Below, one piece after another: positions 55,253 to 63,871 of a stretch of DNA of 64,000 bases. Position numbers and translations under genes: made by a program. The notes under the pieces were generated by a model. The model had not been told where the DNA came from, did no database searches, and saw only the letters and a program-made list of their open reading frames with translations. The DNA comes from Runella zeae DSM 19591 (lineage in GTDB: Bacteria; Bacteroidota; Bacteroidia; Cytophagales; Spirosomataceae). The stretch lies in assembly GCF_000423565.1 (NCBI RefSeq), contig NZ_AUIF01000010.1:248001-312000 (forward strand). The letters run 5' to 3'. Position 1 is the stretch's first letter; every line of letters starts with the position of its first letter.

Positions 55253-56632
55253 TCACTCTGTCCAGCGAAGCGCATTAATATTTTGTCCCATTTTACGGCC
55301 TTCTTTCAAACCAGTGTCATTGTCTTGGAAAGTATGAATCCCTCCTAAAAACCGAGAATAGGCTGATTCTTCGGCTGCCGCCCACAACGACTTAAACGAA
55401 CGTGCCTTGAAATCTACGTTTCGTTTGGTATCACGCACACGACCTACATGCGAATCATCTACAAAAGCAAAATCAGTGCCAAACAAACCTTCCATCGCCA
55501 CTGCTGAAGCAGAAGACTGCGTAGAATGTCCTGACGAATAGCCTGGAAAAGGCGGTGCAGGCCAGAAAGGAACCCACCGAGGATCTACCGCGCGGCGTAT
55601 AAAAGTATAGGGACGCTCATTGTTAAAAGCATATTTACATTTCCAGCACAGCACAAAAGCATCGGCTACAGCTATACCCGTCCGGGCAAAAGCTTCAACG
55701 GCCTTATCTAGTTTGGCATTGCTAGTTTTGACCGCAATGCGAGCGATATTATAAGAGTGCCCTGGCGGCGTAAAGGTTTCACTTGGGTCGTCTGCCCACC
55801 AAACTGAAATTTCTTTTTCGAGCTGAGTAAGACTGATATTTTTCTTATAAACATCATAATATTGCTGAAAATAGGGCGACTCTGGCTTGGTCGAAACTTC
55901 CAAAGGCAAAGGCATGGGCAGATTAGAATTAGCAGTAATAAAAGTGCGATTTCGTCCCCAATAAGGTTGCATCGGAATCAACCGGCCGTTTTCGGTAGGC
56001 TGCCATGCCCCCGGAGCAATCGGTACTTTAAAATCGGCAGGGAAATTACGATTATACCCTTCATGCCCTCCGTCTGTTTTTGACCATTCAAAAATGGCTT
56101 TTGCTACCGATTCGCCAAAAGCCTCCGAGCGAGCTATAATCTCCTTGCTACTTTCAGCTTCAAAAGCTGTCCGGAAAGCCTGAGCCAATGAATCAACCGA
56201 TTTTTTAGCAGCTTCGCTTGCATTGGGCCATAGGTTTTTGGCCATATACCACTGCCCGGCATTGGCACTTGCAGCCCAGTGGTATTCTTTCCCTGCTTCG
56301 GGTATAGGCAGGGCTTTCAAGCCGTTGAGTTGTCCTGCCAACGAACGATGCGCCTTAATACCGGGCACCACTGACTCATACATGGCTACACCAGCATACC
56401 CAAAAGCCCTCGATGCCACGGGAGGCGTGAAACCTGGCGTAAGTCGAGTAAGCTTCAAGCTCATCTCTGCCCATTTAAGAGCTACGTCAGCATTATAAGT
56501 ATCGGCACTTTTAGAAACATTGTCTGGAGTGGTAGGGTCGTTAGAAGTACGACATCCATAGATAAATAAAATCACCAATACGAGGAGTTTCGTTTGGTTT
56601 TGGAACGGGAAAAAAAAGTATAGTTTTTTCAT
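55253..56632 (-). CDS. vanadium haloperoxidase/PAP2-like lipoprotein
   Basis: A 459-residue protein with a lipoprotein signal (LVLVILFIYGC lipobox near 17-27). The C-terminal half has the PAP2/vanadium-haloperoxidase vanadate/phosphate-binding pattern: KYAFNNERPYTFIR (K and RP, near 331-344), FPGYSSGHSTQSSA (SGH, near 366-379) and SRFLGGIHTFQDN (R..GGIH, near 432-444). Bacterial homologues in Bacteroidota are usually annotated as vanadium-dependent haloperoxidase family; phosphatase activity is equally possible. It is a single-gene unit. Confidence 0.85.
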   Translation of the reverse strand: MKKLYFFFPFQNQTKLLVLVILFIYGCRTSNDPTTPDNVSKSADTYNADVALKWAEMSLKLTRLTPGFTPPVASRAFGYAGVAMYESVVPGIKAHRSLAGQLNGLKALPIPEAGKEYHWAASANAGQWYMAKNLWPNASEAAKKSVDSLAQAFRTAFEAESSKEIIARSEAFGESVAKAIFEWSKTDGGHEGYNRNFPADFKVPIAPGAWQPTENGRLIPMQPYWGRNRTFITANSNLPMPLPLEVSTKPESPYFQQYYDVYKKNISLTQLEKEISVWWADDPSETFTPPGHSYNIARIAVKTSNAKLDKAVEAFARTGIAVADAFVLCWKCKYAFNNERPYTFIRRAVDPRWVPFWPAPPFPGYSSGHSTQSSASAVAMEGLFGTDFAFVDDSHVGRVRDTKRNVDFKARSFKSLWAAAEESAYSRFLGGIHTFQDNDTGLKEGRKMGQNINALRWTE

Positions 56633-56672
56633 ACCTTAATGTCGTAAAACAAACTTTTGGGAAGTATCATGA

Positions 56673-56731
56673 ATACAAATAGCCCAGTTCAAAAACAATG
56701 CCAATTTGTTTTTGAACTGGGCTATTTGTAT
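56673..56731 (-). terminator. terminator with 26-bp perfect stem
   Basis: 56673-56698 is the exact reverse complement of 56706-56731, with a 7-base loop. This is the longest perfect hairpin in the window. It lies between two minus-strand genes, 18 bases past the stop of the gamma-carbonic-anhydrase-like gene. Confidence 0.9.
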
Positions 56732-56748
56732 CTCTAAGTATTAAATTA

Positions 56749-57246
56749 TCAGTCTATTAGTGGATATTCTCCATTGGCATGTTTACGGCCCATTTCTACG
56801 TAATGAGCCGCGCTTTCAAGAAGTTTGTGCGCATGGTGTTCAGGAATCTGTTTTACTATTTTGGCTGGCACACCTAATACCATCGAATAGTCTGGCACTT
56901 GCATCCCTTCAGTCACCAGCGCATGAGCTCCAATGATACAAAACTTACCGATCTGCGCATTGTTGAGAATCGTGGCTCTCATTCCTACTAAAGAGCCATT
57001 ACCTACTACGGCACCGTGAACAATAGCTCCATGCCCTACCGTAACATCATCTCCAATGATAGTGGGAGATCCTAAATCAGCATGCAGAACGGCCGTGTCT
57101 TGAATATTGGTGCGGTCACCTATTATTATTTTTTCGACATCTGCCCGTATTACTGCTCCATACCACACCGAACTACTTTCGCCCAACGTAACCTCCCCCA
57201 TCACTGAGGCAGTGGGTGCAATAAAGACGGCTTTGTGTTTTTTCAT
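56749..57246 (-). CDS. gamma-carbonic anhydrase-like hexapeptide protein
   Basis: A 165-residue left-handed beta-helix protein of the gamma-carbonic anhydrase family (YrdA/CaiE/PaaY-like). Hexapeptide turns run throughout; the metal histidines correspond to HADLG near 56 and VGHGAIVHGAVV near 69-80. ASVMGEVTLGESSSVWYGAVIRAD is at the N-terminus (residues 13-36). It starts 12 bases after glmM and is co-oriented, so they are probably co-transcribed. Whether it hydrates CO2 or is a transferase-like relative cannot be told. Confidence 0.87.
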   Translation of the reverse strand: MKKHKAVFIAPTASVMGEVTLGESSSVWYGAVIRADVEKIIIGDRTNIQDTAVLHADLGSPTIIGDDVTVGHGAIVHGAVVGNGSLVGMRATILNNAQIGKFCIIGAHALVTEGMQVPDYSMVLGVPAKIVKQIPEHHAHKLLESAAHYVEMGRKHANGEYPLID

Positions 57247-57257
57247 TCAAAAACAAG

Positions 57258-58649
57258 CTAATGAATTACTTCCTTAATATCTGAGATTATTTTTTGGGCC
57301 AGATAGTCGGCAGTGGCCGCTGTTTCAGATTCCGAATAAATCCGAATAATGGGTTCGGTATTAGATTTACGAAGATGAACCCATTCTTTATCAAACTCAA
57401 TCTTCACTCCGTCAATGCTATTGACAGGGTTTTTGGCGTATTTCTGTTTGATTTTCTCTAAAACAAGATCTACATCTATATCAGGAGTAAGCTCTATTTT
57501 GTTTTTTGAAATATGATAATTGGGATAGATTCTTCGCAGGATTGAGATAGATTTTCCAAATTTGGCTAAATGACTCAAAAACAAAGCGATTCCCACGAGT
57601 GCATCTCTACCATAATGCAAAGCGGGATAAATAATCCCCCCATTGCCTTCACCTCCAATGACCGCATTTTGAGCCTTCATCATTTCGACTACATTGACTT
57701 CACCTACCGCCGACGCAAAGTACTGCGCTCCCGCTTTGAGTGTCACATCTCGCAGTGCGCCGGTAGAAGAAAGATTAGAAACGGTATTGCCTAGGGTATG
57801 TTTGAGTACATAATCGGCCACTGATACAAGGGTATATTCTTCGCCAAAAGCCGTACCATCTTCGCAAATTAACGCCAAGCGATCTACGTCAGGGTCTACA
57901 ACAATTCCTAAATCATAATCGCCGCGCTTGAGTTCATGGCTAATTTCAATCAGATTTTCGGGAAGAGGTTCGGGATTATGCGCAAAGTCGCCAGTAGGGT
58001 CACAATTGATGAGCTTGATGTTTTCTTTTTTTACGCCCAATGCTTCCAATAACAACGGAATCGCAATTCCTCCCGTAGAATTGACGGCATCAACGGCTAT
58101 TTTGAAATTTTTGGCCGTAATCGCTTCTTTGTCTACCAAAGGAAGCGCCAAAATCATGTCTATATGCTTTTGGAAATAAGAATGATCAACGACATATTTT
58201 CCTAGCTTGCGTACTTCTACAAAATCAAAATCCTCGGCTTCTGCCAACGCCAATACTTCGGCACCATCTTCACCCGAAATAAACTCACCTTGACCATTCA
58301 GAAGTTTGAGGGCATTCCATTGGATAGGATTATGGCTCGCTGTAAGAATAATACCTCCTACCGCCCCTTCAAGAGGAACGGCGATTTCGACAGTAGGGGT
58401 AGTAGAAAGGCCCAAATCGATCACATTCAGCCCTACACCTTGTAGAGTAGAAACTACCAATTTGCTTACCATATCTCCCGAAAGGCGAGCGTCTCGTCCA
58501 ACAACAATTGTATGACTCGTGGGATTTTTGCGTTTGAGCCAAGTCCCAAAGGCGGCAGAAAACTTCACTACATCAATGGGTGTTAGCGAATCGCCTGTTT
58601 TGCCCCCGATTGTACCACGAATACCAGAAATAGATTTGATTAAGGCCAC
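57258..58649 (-). CDS. glmM: phosphoglucosamine mutase
   Basis: A 463-residue alpha-D-phosphohexomutase, glucosamine-6-phosphate to glucosamine-1-phosphate, feeding UDP-GlcNAc synthesis for peptidoglycan and LPS. Signatures: SGIRGTIGGK at the N-terminus, LTASHNPIQWNALK near 99-112 with the phosphoserine in TASHN, metal loop DPDVDRLALI near 247-256, sugar loop GEGNGGIIYP near 332 and the phosphate-binding RKSNTEPIIRIYSES at the C-terminus. Bacteroidota-type members are often called phosphoglucosamine/phosphoglucomutase. A -7 element at 58687-58694 lies upstream. Confidence 0.93.
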   Translation of the reverse strand: MALIKSISGIRGTIGGKTGDSLTPIDVVKFSAAFGTWLKRKNPTSHTIVVGRDARLSGDMVSKLVVSTLQGVGLNVIDLGLSTTPTVEIAVPLEGAVGGIILTASHNPIQWNALKLLNGQGEFISGEDGAEVLALAEAEDFDFVEVRKLGKYVVDHSYFQKHIDMILALPLVDKEAITAKNFKIAVDAVNSTGGIAIPLLLEALGVKKENIKLINCDPTGDFAHNPEPLPENLIEISHELKRGDYDLGIVVDPDVDRLALICEDGTAFGEEYTLVSVADYVLKHTLGNTVSNLSSTGALRDVTLKAGAQYFASAVGEVNVVEMMKAQNAVIGGEGNGGIIYPALHYGRDALVGIALFLSHLAKFGKSISILRRIYPNYHISKNKIELTPDIDVDLVLEKIKQKYAKNPVNSIDGVKIEFDKEWVHLRKSNTEPIIRIYSESETAATADYLAQKIISDIKEVIH

Positions 58650-58686
58650 TTTTAAAATCTGCTTTATGATGGATTAATGACAGGCT

Positions 58687-58694
58687 CAAAAGTA
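58687..58694 (-). promoter_or_regulatory. -7 promoter element for glmM
   Basis: The minus strand reads TACTTTTG, matching TAnnTTTG, about 38 bases upstream of the glmM start. A CAAA at 58709-58712 is a possible but short-spaced -33 element. Confidence 0.42.
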
Positions 58695-58890
58695 GTAATT
58701 TTTAAAGACAAATAGACGACTGTTGCAAAATCGCCGTACTTTTACGAAGTTCGCTCTACAAAGTAGTAGCTACCCTAGCGATTTATTACTTTTTTCATTT
58801 TTGAAAAGCAACATTATTTTTCAAATCAAACTTTCCCATTGTTTTCTCTATATTTCAAATCAAACCATCAATCATCAAACTTTTAAAATC

Positions 58891-59328
58891 ATGCGTAAGT
58901 GGGTTTTCTTAACGATTTTTCTGCTCATTGTAGGTGGTATTTTGTACTATGTTTCATTTGGGTCTTTTAGTGATGGTACCCGTGTAGGGTCGTTGGTAAA
59001 AATCAGCCGACGCGGTTATATTTTCAAAACTCACGAAGGGCAATTGATGGTAGGAGGTATGTCGGATGGTACTGGTACCTTTAATTCTACCACCTGGGAT
59101 TTTTCGGTAGATGATGATAATAAAGAAGCACTGGAAGCACTCAACCAATCACAACGAACAGGACAACGGGTGTCTGTCCATTATGAAGAAAAATTTTTCC
59201 AACTTCCTTGGAATGGCGATACTAAGTACTTTGTGGTGAGCGTAGAATTGATACCTCAGCAAGTTCAACCTATCATACCCACCCCTCGTCCCCAACCCGT
59301 ACAACCTGATAGCGATAACTCAATCTAA
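58891..59328 (+). CDS. membrane-anchored protein of unknown function
   Basis: A 145-residue protein with an N-terminal membrane anchor (MRKWVFLTIFLLIVGGILYY) and a small beta-rich domain (FSDGTRVGSLVKISRRGYIFKT continuing to EGQLMVGG, then SVHYEEKFFQLPWNGDTKYFVVSVE) and a proline-rich tail (PTPRPQPVQPD). ATG at 58891 is chosen; the frame is open further upstream but the extension is not protein-like. Database entries of this family are sometimes mislabelled 6-phosphogluconate dehydrogenase; nothing in the sequence supports that. A -7-like TACTTTTA lies at 58737. Confidence 0.75.
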   Translation: MRKWVFLTIFLLIVGGILYYVSFGSFSDGTRVGSLVKISRRGYIFKTHEGQLMVGGMSDGTGTFNSTTWDFSVDDDNKEALEALNQSQRTGQRVSVHYEEKFFQLPWNGDTKYFVVSVELIPQQVQPIIPTPRPQPVQPDSDNSI

Positions 59329-59367
59329 AATTTTTAGCTCTTTTTTATTGGCTGTGTTTTGAATATT

Positions 59368-60972
59368 ATGCGTATTAATTGGCTCGGTTTCCTTATTATA
59401 CTTATTGCGGGGGTTATTCTCGTACATAATCTAAGTGCTTGGAAAGATGTTGAATTTGGCGATGAAACTACCTATTTAGGTTCGGGGCTAGCCTTCTCTA
59501 TCCCTTTCAAAGGGGGGGCACAATGGGGGCCGCTTTATGCAGCATGGTATGCTTTGTGGCATCTGTTCATTCCCAATGCCCTAGATTTATATTATTTTAA
59601 TTGGGGCTTATTGAGCATTTTGGCGGGGCTTGTGGTCTTTTTATTTTTTCGCTCCCAAGCGCTCCCTTTCTGGGCGAGCCTTTGGTTGGCAATTCTGTTT
59701 TTGTATTCTACCCAAAATCTACCTCTCAACCCCAAAATCTCCATCGCTCCCTTTTGCTTGATTGTAGGTACTTTGGCAGCTATTTACTTCAACGCCCAGT
59801 TTTGGCCCAAATCTTTCCAGTTTCTTTTGGTTTCGTTGATAGGGCTGGTATGTGCATATATCCGCCCTGAGTTTTATGTGTCATTTCTTTTAGGCCTGAT
59901 ACTAAGCATTTTTTGGATATGGAAAGAAAGAATGCTCGTACACAAAGCATTTTGGGGCATTATAGTTACATTTGGTGTACTTGTTGTTTTGCTGCATGTG
60001 TTATTTGAAAATCCTCTTTTTAGTGGAGATAGTAGCCGTAGTGCCGTAGCTTTTCAGCAACATTTCATTGTAAACTACTCAGCTTGGCAGCACCAACCCG
60101 AACCAAGTACGATAGAAGCTCAGCTCAAGTTGTTTCATCAAGTACTAGGCGAGGATGTCAATACCTTCACCGATGCGCTTGTGCATCAGCCTTCATGGGC
60201 TTTCAAGCATGTATTTACTAATCTCGTTCATACCCTTACCGCCAACCTTCACAATGTGGTTGATACTTTTTATCATACACTTTTTAGGGGTTGGTACTCT
60301 CCTTGGCGAACCGTATTGGCGGGCATTTTTGTGATTTTAGGTTTGAGTTTCATCAACTATCGTAATACGTGGCAAAACCTCCAAAAGTCGCCCTTTGACT
60401 TATGGGGATTTATCGCCTTGATTGTTCTTATTTTACCCACTCTTATTGCCACTTTGCTTATTTATCCTCGTACACATTATTTAGTTTTCCATTTGATTTT
60501 AATTTTATGGCTACTGACCTATCTTCTTAATACTCTTTCGTTTAGAAAAATAGCCCTTTGGCCTGTCAATGCCCAAACCATCTTTTTGACAAGTGCACTG
60601 GTATTGTTTTTAGGAATAAAAGTGTGGGAATATCATCAGCCAAAATCCACCCCTTCTGCCGACAATGTACGTTTTGTTACTAAAATCGCCCCTAAAACCC
60701 GTCTTCGGGTACTAGAACGCGATTGGTATCGGGTGTTTTTGAAAGAAAGTTCTGACTGGATACATGTGGAAGAATATACCTCCAAAAACTTCTCAAACTT
60801 TGTGAAGGAAAAGGATGTCAATTTTATCCTGATGACTCACGATATGCAAGCCTATTTCGAGAAAGACGAAGGCTTTCAAACATTTTTAAAGAATCACTCC
60901 GCTGAGGGTTTCACCAAGCTTAAAACCAATTCAGAAGGGGATTATTTACTTATCAAAAAAACAGTTTTATGA
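59368..60972 (+). CDS. polytopic glycosyltransferase-like membrane protein
   Basis: A 534-residue integral membrane protein with about 11-12 hydrophobic helices, an N-terminal acidic VEFGDETTYLGSGLAF loop after TM1 (a DE-type motif at the position of the catalytic Asp in PMT/ArnT-type GT-C enzymes) and a soluble C-terminal domain of about 90 residues. This suggests a lipid-linked sugar transferase of the GT-C fold. ATG at 59368 is preferred; TTG at 59361 also fits. Its last four bases overlap the next gene (ATGA), so both are translationally coupled. Confidence 0.6.
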   Translation: MRINWLGFLIILIAGVILVHNLSAWKDVEFGDETTYLGSGLAFSIPFKGGAQWGPLYAAWYALWHLFIPNALDLYYFNWGLLSILAGLVVFLFFRSQALPFWASLWLAILFLYSTQNLPLNPKISIAPFCLIVGTLAAIYFNAQFWPKSFQFLLVSLIGLVCAYIRPEFYVSFLLGLILSIFWIWKERMLVHKAFWGIIVTFGVLVVLLHVLFENPLFSGDSSRSAVAFQQHFIVNYSAWQHQPEPSTIEAQLKLFHQVLGEDVNTFTDALVHQPSWAFKHVFTNLVHTLTANLHNVVDTFYHTLFRGWYSPWRTVLAGIFVILGLSFINYRNTWQNLQKSPFDLWGFIALIVLILPTLIATLLIYPRTHYLVFHLILILWLLTYLLNTLSFRKIALWPVNAQTIFLTSALVLFLGIKVWEYHQPKSTPSADNVRFVTKIAPKTRLRVLERDWYRVFLKESSDWIHVEEYTSKNFSNFVKEKDVNFILMTHDMQAYFEKDEGFQTFLKNHSAEGFTKLKTNSEGDYLLIKKTVL

Positions 60973-62840
60973 AATCTCTTCTCTTCATCTACGGACTTAT
61001 TTTTTGCTCTTTAAACGCTTTTTCACAGGTAGAATGGGTCAAAGAAAATTATCAAAAAGCCGAATATGACATTCCGATGCGTGATGGCGTTAAGCTTCAT
61101 ACGATTGTGTATTCGCCCAAAGACGCTTCCAAATCTTATCCTTTTTTGATGCAACGCACTTGCTACAGCGTGGCACCTTATGGAGTAGATAAATATGCAG
61201 GCAGACTAGGCCCCAACAAATTTTTGATGGAAGACAAATACATTTTTGTGTATCAAGATGTGCGAGGCCGCTACATGAGTGAGGGTACTTGGACCAATAT
61301 GACGCCCCAAATCCCTAACAAAACTAGCAAAACACAAGTAGACGAATCGTCTGATACCTACGATACGATTGAGTGGCTGTTGAAAAATATCCCTAACAAC
61401 AACGGAAGAGTAGGTCAATGGGGCATTAGTTACCCTGGTTTTTATACAGTAGCAGGAGCATTAAGTCAACACCCCGCCTTGAAGGCGTCTTCTCCGCAAG
61501 CGCCTGTTTCTGATTTCTTTTTTGACGATTTTCACCACAATGGTGCTTTTACGCAAGGTTATTTTATGACATTTCCGGTTTTTGGTATCCAACATCCCAA
61601 GCCCACGACCGACAATTGGTGGCTCTCAGGAATGATACAGCCCAAAACCAAGGACGGTTACCAATTTAACCTAGACTTAGGGCCTCTCAAAAATTTTGAC
61701 AAGTATTATAAAGACAATTTTTTTTGGCAAGAACACAAAGACCATCCAAACTATGATGAATTCTGGCAAAAAAGAAGCATTGTCCCTCATCTCAAAAATG
61801 TCAAACATGCTATCATGACTGTGGGTGGGTGGTTTGATGCGGAAGATTTGTATGGCCCACTCACTGTTTACAAAACCCTTGAGCGCAACAATCCCGGCAC
61901 TTACAATACCCTTGTGATGGGGCCTTTCGGACACGGTCGTTGGTCACAAGAAACAGGGCATACCCTCCACAGCAACGTTTATTTTGGGGATAGTGTCGCT
62001 ACTTTTTATCAGCGCGAAATAGAAACTACTTTTTTTCATCATTTCTTAAAAGGAGCTGCTGATGGCAAAACGGGCCTGCCGGATGCATACCTATTTGATA
62101 CTGGCAAAAAAGTATGGGAAAAATTTGAGCAGTGGCCTACCAACAAAAGTGCGAAAAAGACGCTTTATTTTCAGCCTAATAGAAAATTAGCTTTCGAAGC
62201 TCCCAAAGCCAATGCTTCTTTTAGCGAATACATCAGCGATCCTCTCAAGCCAGTCCCTTACGTAGAAGACAATACCCAAACCTTGGGATTCACCCCGTTC
62301 AATTATATGTCGGACGACCAACGATTTGCGGCCCGACGTACGGATGTACTTGTGTTTGAGACGGAACCTTTGACAGAAGACATGACACTGGGGGGCGAAA
62401 TAACCGTCAAACTCAAAGCCAGCACTACCGGTAGCGATGCCGATTTTTTTGTAAAGCTTATTGATGTATATCCTGGCGAGGAACCCAATCATGCCTATAT
62501 GCCTCACAAAAACGTGATTTTGAGCAATTATCATCAAATGGTAAGAAGCGAAATCATGCGGGCGCGTTTTCGTAATTCATTTGAAAAACCCGAACCACTT
62601 ACCTCCAATAAAGTCACAGACATCCAATTCCGTTTGCAAGATGTACTGCATACTTTCAAAAAAGGGCATCGTATCCAAGTTCAAGTACAAAGCACTGCGT
62701 TTCCGCTGTTTGACCGCAATCCGCAGAAGTATGTTCCTAATATATACTTAGCTGATGAAAAGGATTTTATTAAAGCAACTCATCGAGTATATCATCAAGC
62801 CAACTCTGCCAGTGGAATCGAAGTTGAAATTTTAAAGTAA
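60969..62840 (+). CDS. CocE/NonD-family X-Pro dipeptidyl-peptidase-like hydrolase
   Basis: A 623-residue exported serine hydrolase. Signal peptide MKSLLFIYGLIFCSLNAFSQ; the S15 alpha/beta core has YDIPMRDGVKLHTIVYSP, VYQDVRGRYMSEG, GQWGISYPGFYTVAGAL (Ser in GISYPG is the nucleophile), VGGWFDAEDL for the acid region and GPFGHGRWSQ for the histidine. The C-terminal 200 residues are the jelly-roll X-Pro dipeptidyl-peptidase domain. It cleaves peptides or acyl esters; the exact substrate is open. It overlaps the upstream gene by four bases and precedes the oxidoreductase by 6. Confidence 0.88.
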   Translation: MKSLLFIYGLIFCSLNAFSQVEWVKENYQKAEYDIPMRDGVKLHTIVYSPKDASKSYPFLMQRTCYSVAPYGVDKYAGRLGPNKFLMEDKYIFVYQDVRGRYMSEGTWTNMTPQIPNKTSKTQVDESSDTYDTIEWLLKNIPNNNGRVGQWGISYPGFYTVAGALSQHPALKASSPQAPVSDFFFDDFHHNGAFTQGYFMTFPVFGIQHPKPTTDNWWLSGMIQPKTKDGYQFNLDLGPLKNFDKYYKDNFFWQEHKDHPNYDEFWQKRSIVPHLKNVKHAIMTVGGWFDAEDLYGPLTVYKTLERNNPGTYNTLVMGPFGHGRWSQETGHTLHSNVYFGDSVATFYQREIETTFFHHFLKGAADGKTGLPDAYLFDTGKKVWEKFEQWPTNKSAKKTLYFQPNRKLAFEAPKANASFSEYISDPLKPVPYVEDNTQTLGFTPFNYMSDDQRFAARRTDVLVFETEPLTEDMTLGGEITVKLKASTTGSDADFFVKLIDVYPGEEPNHAYMPHKNVILSNYHQMVRSEIMRARFRNSFEKPEPLTSNKVTDIQFRLQDVLHTFKKGHRIQVQVQSTAFPLFDRNPQKYVPNIYLADEKDFIKATHRVYHQANSASGIEVEILK

Positions 62841-62846
62841 TCCTCT

Positions 62847-63821
62847 ATGAAAGCGCTTTTGTGTAAGCAATATGGTTCTCCTGAAAGCTTAGTGTTGGAT
62901 GACGTGCCTACGCCTTCTATCTCCAACAAGCAAGTCTTGATTTCAATAAAAGCCTGTGGCGTCAACTTTCCCGATACTCTGATTATCCAAGGAAAATATC
63001 AATTTAAACCAGCGTTTCCTTTTTCGCCAGGCGGAGAGCTTGCAGGAATCGTCAAAGCACTAGGCGAAGAAGTATCTCACTTAAAGATAGGAGATAGTGT
63101 ATTTGCAATGCCAGGCTGGGGAGGCTTTGCCGAAGAAACAGCAGTAGATGCGAATCGGGTTTTTCGGATGCCTGCGGGCATGGATTATACCGTAGCAGCG
63201 TCGTTTATGTACACCTACGGCACCTCGTACCATGCGCTTAAGAATCGTGCACAGCTCCAAGCGGGCGAAACATTGCTCGTATTGGGCGCAGCAGGGGGTG
63301 TCGGATTGGCGGCGGTCAATCTCGGCAAAATCATGGGCGCAAAAGTAATAGCTGCTGCTTCAAGTGATGAAAAGCTTGCCCTCTGTAAAGCTTATGGGGC
63401 AGATGAATGTATCAACTATCAAACGCAAGATTTGAGAGAAGCCCTTAAAAATCTGCCAGAAAGTAGCGGAGTAGATGTAGTCTATGATCCCGTAGGAGGA
63501 GCGTTTACTGAACCGGCCCTTCGATCACTCAACTGGAAAGGCCGCCACTTAGTAGTAGGTTTTGCGGCCGGCCCAATCCCTTCTATTGCTCTCAATTTAG
63601 CCTTGCTAAAAGGTTGCTCTATTATGGGTGTTTTTTGGGGAGCGTTTGTAGAAAAAGAACCCAAAGCCAACTTTCAAAATATTCAAGAATTATTTGATTT
63701 TTATCAGAGAGGAATTCTAAAACCTCATATCCAAAAAACCTACGCCTTGTCGGAAGCATCTCAAGCTTTGTATGATTTGACCCAAAGACGAGCAATGGGC
63801 AAACTAGTAATAGTACCATAG
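62847..63821 (+). CDS. quinone oxidoreductase-type zinc-less MDR enzyme
   Basis: A 324-residue medium-chain reductase of the NADPH:quinone oxidoreductase type. YGSPESLVLDDVPTP and CGVNFPDTLIIQGKYQ are at the N-terminus, GGELAGIV and DRVFAMP-like SVFAMPGWGGFAE follow, and the cofactor fold has LLVLGAAGGVGLAAVNLGKIMGAKVIAAAS (near 139-168). The zinc ligands of alcohol dehydrogenases are absent. It probably reduces quinones or enones with NADPH. It closes the operon of the membrane protein and CocE-like hydrolase. Confidence 0.9.
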   Translation: MKALLCKQYGSPESLVLDDVPTPSISNKQVLISIKACGVNFPDTLIIQGKYQFKPAFPFSPGGELAGIVKALGEEVSHLKIGDSVFAMPGWGGFAEETAVDANRVFRMPAGMDYTVAASFMYTYGTSYHALKNRAQLQAGETLLVLGAAGGVGLAAVNLGKIMGAKVIAAASSDEKLALCKAYGADECINYQTQDLREALKNLPESSGVDVVYDPVGGAFTEPALRSLNWKGRHLVVGFAAGPIPSIALNLALLKGCSIMGVFWGAFVEKEPKANFQNIQELFDFYQRGILKPHIQKTYALSEASQALYDLTQRRAMGKLVIVP

Positions 63822-63860
63822 AAAAAGGGAGCCTCTCGGCTCCCTTTTTCTATGGTACTA
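63811..63860. terminator. bidirectional terminator, 23-bp perfect stem
   Basis: 63811-63833 pairs exactly with 63838-63860 around a 4-base loop TCTC. The left arm includes the stop codon of the oxidoreductase gene (63819-63821); the hairpin also lies just past the end of the converging SusD-like gene. Confidence 0.92.
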
Positions 63861-63871
63861 ATTTTAAAAAT

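Noticed and set aside
58723-58890. N-terminal extension of the 145-residue membrane protein
   Set aside because: The added 56 residues are not protein-like and would bury the clear membrane anchor that begins at 58891.
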